Below, piece by piece: positions 61,039-64,000 of a DNA stretch of 64,000 nucleotides (the stretch's first letter is position 1; each line of letters begins with the position of its first letter). The notes below the pieces were generated by a model that was not told the DNA's origin, did not search any database, and was given only the letters and a program-made list of their open reading frames with translations. Source of the stretch: Thelonectria olida. Taxonomy: Eukaryota; Ascomycota; Sordariomycetes; Hypocreales; Nectriaceae. The stretch lies in assembly GCA_020736575.1 (NCBI GenBank), contig JAGPYM010000011.1, positions 682,001 through 746,000 on the forward strand. The letters run 5' to 3'. The translations under genes were made by a program, and so were the position numbers.

Positions 61039-62964
61039 GGTTGAAGCAATGGGGTCGAGGGAGACTCGCGAGTCGGTCGCGTCGGTCGATGGCCGTACCG
61101 CGCAATCCCACCAACTGGGTGTGCGTGCGGGCGTCAGTGATGGTGTCGACGGCGTGAGTCAAGCGACGTCGTTAAACCCTTGCGACGCGAAGACGGTAAG
61201 ATGGTTGTATTTGAAGGCGAGTCTGGGTGTTGGGCCGGGTAATAACCATAGAGACGGAGAGGCGGCCTGTCCAGAGTTGGAGCGGAGTGAGTGTCGGAGC
61301 GATAACCACGACAAGCGAGCGTGCGAGTAGGTATGGCGCAGGCGCGTTTCAAAATGGAGCCCTCAATTGTAGTTGTCGTCGCACCCAAAATAAGGAACAA
61401 AACAATAAACAAAACAGTTGAAATATTGGATGCGCTCCGTGTCACGGCTTCTATATAAGGTATGCACCCTGTTGGTTTTATGATGCTTTGATGTTGGAGT
61501 TTATTTAATGTGGAAGCCTGGAGTCGCAAGAACAAGTCTCAGGTCCTTGTCCTTGGTCGAGGCAAGAGCGAATGACCCAGACATGGCAGGCAGTGTATTT
61601 AGACATTGGCAGGTGCGTCGCTGTGGGATGGTGGTTTACGCGGTCTAGTCGCGCTTGCCCCATCATTGCCGAAAACCCCTCCAGGCCAATGGCACCGACC
61701 CCTGTGAAACTGCTCCAGCGACCCGGCCCGCTGGAGATCGCTAAAAACGCTCGATTTTTAAGGGAATTGTAGCGGTGTCTCCCGTCAGTAGGGTCCATGC
61801 GACCGAGTCTGGGCTTTCCATCCCACATTCCCAACCACGCATTGCGAATCCCTCTATCCGAGTTGGGAAGGCGAGGGCCGGGAGACTTTCGATTTTACAG
61901 CGGTGCGAATAGGATTCAACATCTTAAGCAGCCCCTATGAATGCTCGTTAATTTTGGAGGGGTTGGTGGAGATTTCGAATTCCATCACATGAGCACCTGG
62001 ATGGCAGTAAGGCATTCCTTGGACAGGCTCGGTATTGAGGGCTTGTTTCTGTCGGAAGTTGGCTTCTTATAACTCGACTACTTGTTCCTTCTCTCTCATC
62101 CCTCACTGAACCCAACTTTTCCCAATTCAGGTGGCGTTGCAGAGTTTTGAACGAGGCTTTTCCCTTCGGCAACAGCGACGGTGATGCAACACGACGGAGA
62201 CAGCAGGATGGACCGGAACCACTAAACTAGACAAGTCTGGAATAGGCAAATTGTTGAGGATTTTTTGCACTCTCAAAACGCACAATAACATTCATCTTGT
62301 TCGCAACTTCTTTGTTTCCTCGATAAACAATGATATTATAATCTAAACGCTCCTATTGAACTATTTGCCCTAATTCCACAACTGCCATCCACGGGAAGCG
62401 GGATCATGCACTCCTGCCGCGCAATGTCCCACCACACGTTCCAATCCACATGACGCTCCACATCTGCACGACTTCGCTAAATCACGCTCGGACCCTCTCG
62501 TCCATGACACGAAATCACGTGCTGTGTCGCGATACTGGAAACCCACATCGCTCGACTTCTGGACTGTAGGGTAGTCTAGGTCGCTTTGAAATGGTGGGTT
62601 TATTAGAGTATGGAATTGATGAGAATTGAAGTTCTATCGATGAGATGTACTACCCGGATTTTTTGATATTAGTATTCTTACAACGTGAAACTTAGAATAG
62701 GCTTTATCCCTAAGAGAGATCACACCAAGTTGGGGATTAACGGTTAGCAACTTGCCTCATGACTTATCGTGAAAGCTAAACACTCAACGAAACTTGAGAA
62801 GGAGACTCTAAATGGAGAACACTTAAAATGACTGGGAAAAGGTCCTTGATATAAACATAACCTCAAGTTTATATATCAATTCTTCTAAATATCATATCTA
62901 TGATCCAGATTCATCACATGGATTCGCTCCTAAACCAAGTGCGCCTCACTTCACTCAACCTCGT
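61039..62964. promoter_or_regulatory. intergenic region; promoter of the Whi5-like gene and an AT-richer stretch
   Basis: 1.9 kb. The left part is the promoter and leader of the Whi5-like gene. From about 62220 to 62900 the sequence is visibly AT-richer than its surroundings, with few long frames. This could be 3' flank of the zinc-finger gene or an eroded insertion. No inverted repeats or coding remnants could be identified. Confidence 0.4.
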
Positions 62965-64000
62965 CTATCCACACTCTGGCTCATCACCAGCATGTCCACG
63001 TGCTCCTCCATCCAAAATCACTCCCTCATTATCATTCAGGTCATGTTGCACCCTCTGCCACCCCTTCTTCTTCCTCGACTCCCGCCCTTCCACCTCGGCC
63101 CCTTTACCCTTGGCATCAAATACAGGCTTGATCAGTGCACCCAACAGAGGGTTTCCGCTGAACGTTCCTCCATTCCTGTTACTTGATGTCTCTCTTAGAG
63201 CATCATGGTCCGTAGGCGCACTCGCGTACCCGTCTTCTTCGTCTTCGGGAGTTGCTGGACGTTCCACTGCTGCCATCTTGCGAACTACCTTCCCGCCGAC
63301 CACGTCAATGCTCAACACCTGTCTCCTCTTCTCGTATTCTGGTCGAGCATTCCATTCCTGCTCCCGCATAATCTTCTGCTGCCGCTTTAGCTCCCGTGCT
63401 CTCTCCTCAGGACTGGCCCACATGCTCCCAGTGCCGTTCATGGCCCCGCTGACATCGAAGTCGGCCGCCTCATCACGGACTGTCGTTCGCCGGGCGTTTT
63501 GCGCCTGGAAGCCGAGGAGTTTGTCACGGTGCGCTCTCGCCTTGGCCTCTGCTTCGCCAATTGATGAGTCCTCGTTGCCACGGGGTTTGGTGAAGGGGGC
63601 AGGTTTCTTGGAGATTTCTGCCCGCTTGTTGGCTTCTCGATCAGCAGCCATGCGCTCACGTCCTCGCTCATCCCTCAATTCTCGCATCATGGCTTGGACA
63701 TCGGCCGGACTGAGCAAAGGGGTGCCGCAGAAAGTACACGGCCCTAGGCCCTCCTTCATACATATGACCTTGCCGCATGAGAGGCAGTTGGGCGCAGCCC
63801 CTTGGAGAGGATGCCTCGTAGCAACGCAGTTGCACTTTCTTGCCTTTGTATTCTCCAATGTAGGGTTCGTCGTGATCTCAAGGGCACGAATGGCAGCGTC
63901 AAGATCGGCGATTGCGGTCGAGGCGCCAGCCATGGGCACTTCGCCAGCAATTGACACTTTGGTGGTGGTCTGAGGCTTGGGTGTAGAGCTGCGTGATGTC
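62965..64000 (-). CDS. TRIP4/ASC-1-type C2HC5 zinc-finger protein, 5' end outside the window
   Basis: The frame is open from the right edge to the stop at 62965 (345 codons present; the start lies beyond 64000). The zinc finger typical of activating signal cointegrator 1 (TRIP4; yeast Rqt4) is present: CNCVATRHPL, then CLSCGKVICMKEG and GPCTFCGTPLL, with eight Cys/His ligands in the expected order. A charged helical region with RDERGRERMAADREANKRAE follows, then a conserved block EYEKRRQVLSIDVVGGKVVR. The acidic/Gly tail ends EPECG. Family members work with a helicase of the ASCC/RQT complex in ribosome quality control and transcription co-activation. No break is seen in the part present. Confidence 0.88.
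   Translation of the reverse strand, partial: TSRSSTPKPQTTTKVSIAGEVPMAGASTAIADLDAAIRALEITTNPTLENTKARKCNCVATRHPLQGAAPNCLSCGKVICMKEGLGPCTFCGTPLLSPADVQAMMRELRDERGRERMAADREANKRAEISKKPAPFTKPRGNEDSSIGEAEAKARAHRDKLLGFQAQNARRTTVRDEAADFDVSGAMNGTGSMWASPEERARELKRQQKIMREQEWNARPEYEKRRQVLSIDVVGGKVVRKMAAVERPATPEDEEDGYASAPTDHDALRETSSNRNGGTFSGNPLLGALIKPVFDAKGKGAEVEGRESRKKKGWQRVQHDLNDNEGVILDGGARGHAGDEPECG

Overview
The window is nuclear DNA of a filamentous ascomycete (Pezizomycotina, most likely a Sordariomycete). The evidence is many short (about 50-110 nt) GT-AG introns with CTAAC/CTGAC-like branch sites, and typical fungal families: a Zn2Cys6 regulator, MFS sugar and drug transporters, a HET-domain protein, a medusa-type conidiation regulator and a Cys-type THI4 with a TPP riboswitch. 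The species cannot be named from sequence alone. Exon models were built by hand; each complete model closes in frame and restores the family motifs.

Layout. 2.9-12.3 kb: four neighbouring genes, an MFS sugar transporter (-), a DUF1479 2-oxoglutarate/iron-oxygenase-like enzyme (+), a Zn2Cys6 transcription factor (-) and a DHA1-type MFS transporter (+). This set looks like a small self-contained catabolic, detoxification or export cluster. 12.3-25.7 kb: about 13 kb with no supportable protein gene, ending at a medusa/REN1/acon-3-like developmental regulator (25.7-28.1 kb); it probably holds that gene's regulatory region and leader. 30.0-33.6 kb: a 1166-residue secreted Thr-rich protein of unknown function. 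35.3-36.3 kb: an ankyrin-like protein. 37.0-38.1 kb: the thiamine thiazole synthase THI4, preceded by a well-preserved TPP riboswitch inside a predicted leader intron. 38.4-40.5 kb: a HET-domain protein. 40.9-41.2 kb: a small protein with a predicted N-myristoylation signal. 42.1-43.5 kb: a class V aminotransferase-fold PLP enzyme (isopenicillin N epimerase / Egt2-like). 44.1-47.0 kb: an HST3/HST4-type sirtuin. 48.8-49.5 kb: a frameshifted SesA-type (NLR-associated) gene. 52.0-53.9 kb: a cysteine-synthase-fold enzyme fused to a rhodanese domain. 57.5-58.7 kb: an unrecognised basic, disordered protein. 59.5-61.0 kb: a Whi5/Nrm1-type cell-cycle repressor. 63.0-64.0 kb: a TRIP4/ASC-1-type zinc-finger protein running off the right edge.

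Functional links. Apart from the 2.9-12.3 kb group, the genes are mostly independent housekeeping, developmental or nonself-recognition loci. Two sulfur/PLP enzymes (42 and 52 kb) and THI4, which gives up its own cysteine sulfur, all touch sulfur metabolism, but they are spaced among unrelated genes and I do not call them a cluster. The most informative regulatory element is the THI4 leader. If the predicted intron is removed, an upstream reading frame is left ending in a TAATG stop-start overlap with the THI4 start. An alternative donor 5 nt further on would instead make that frame overlap the THI4 coding sequence.
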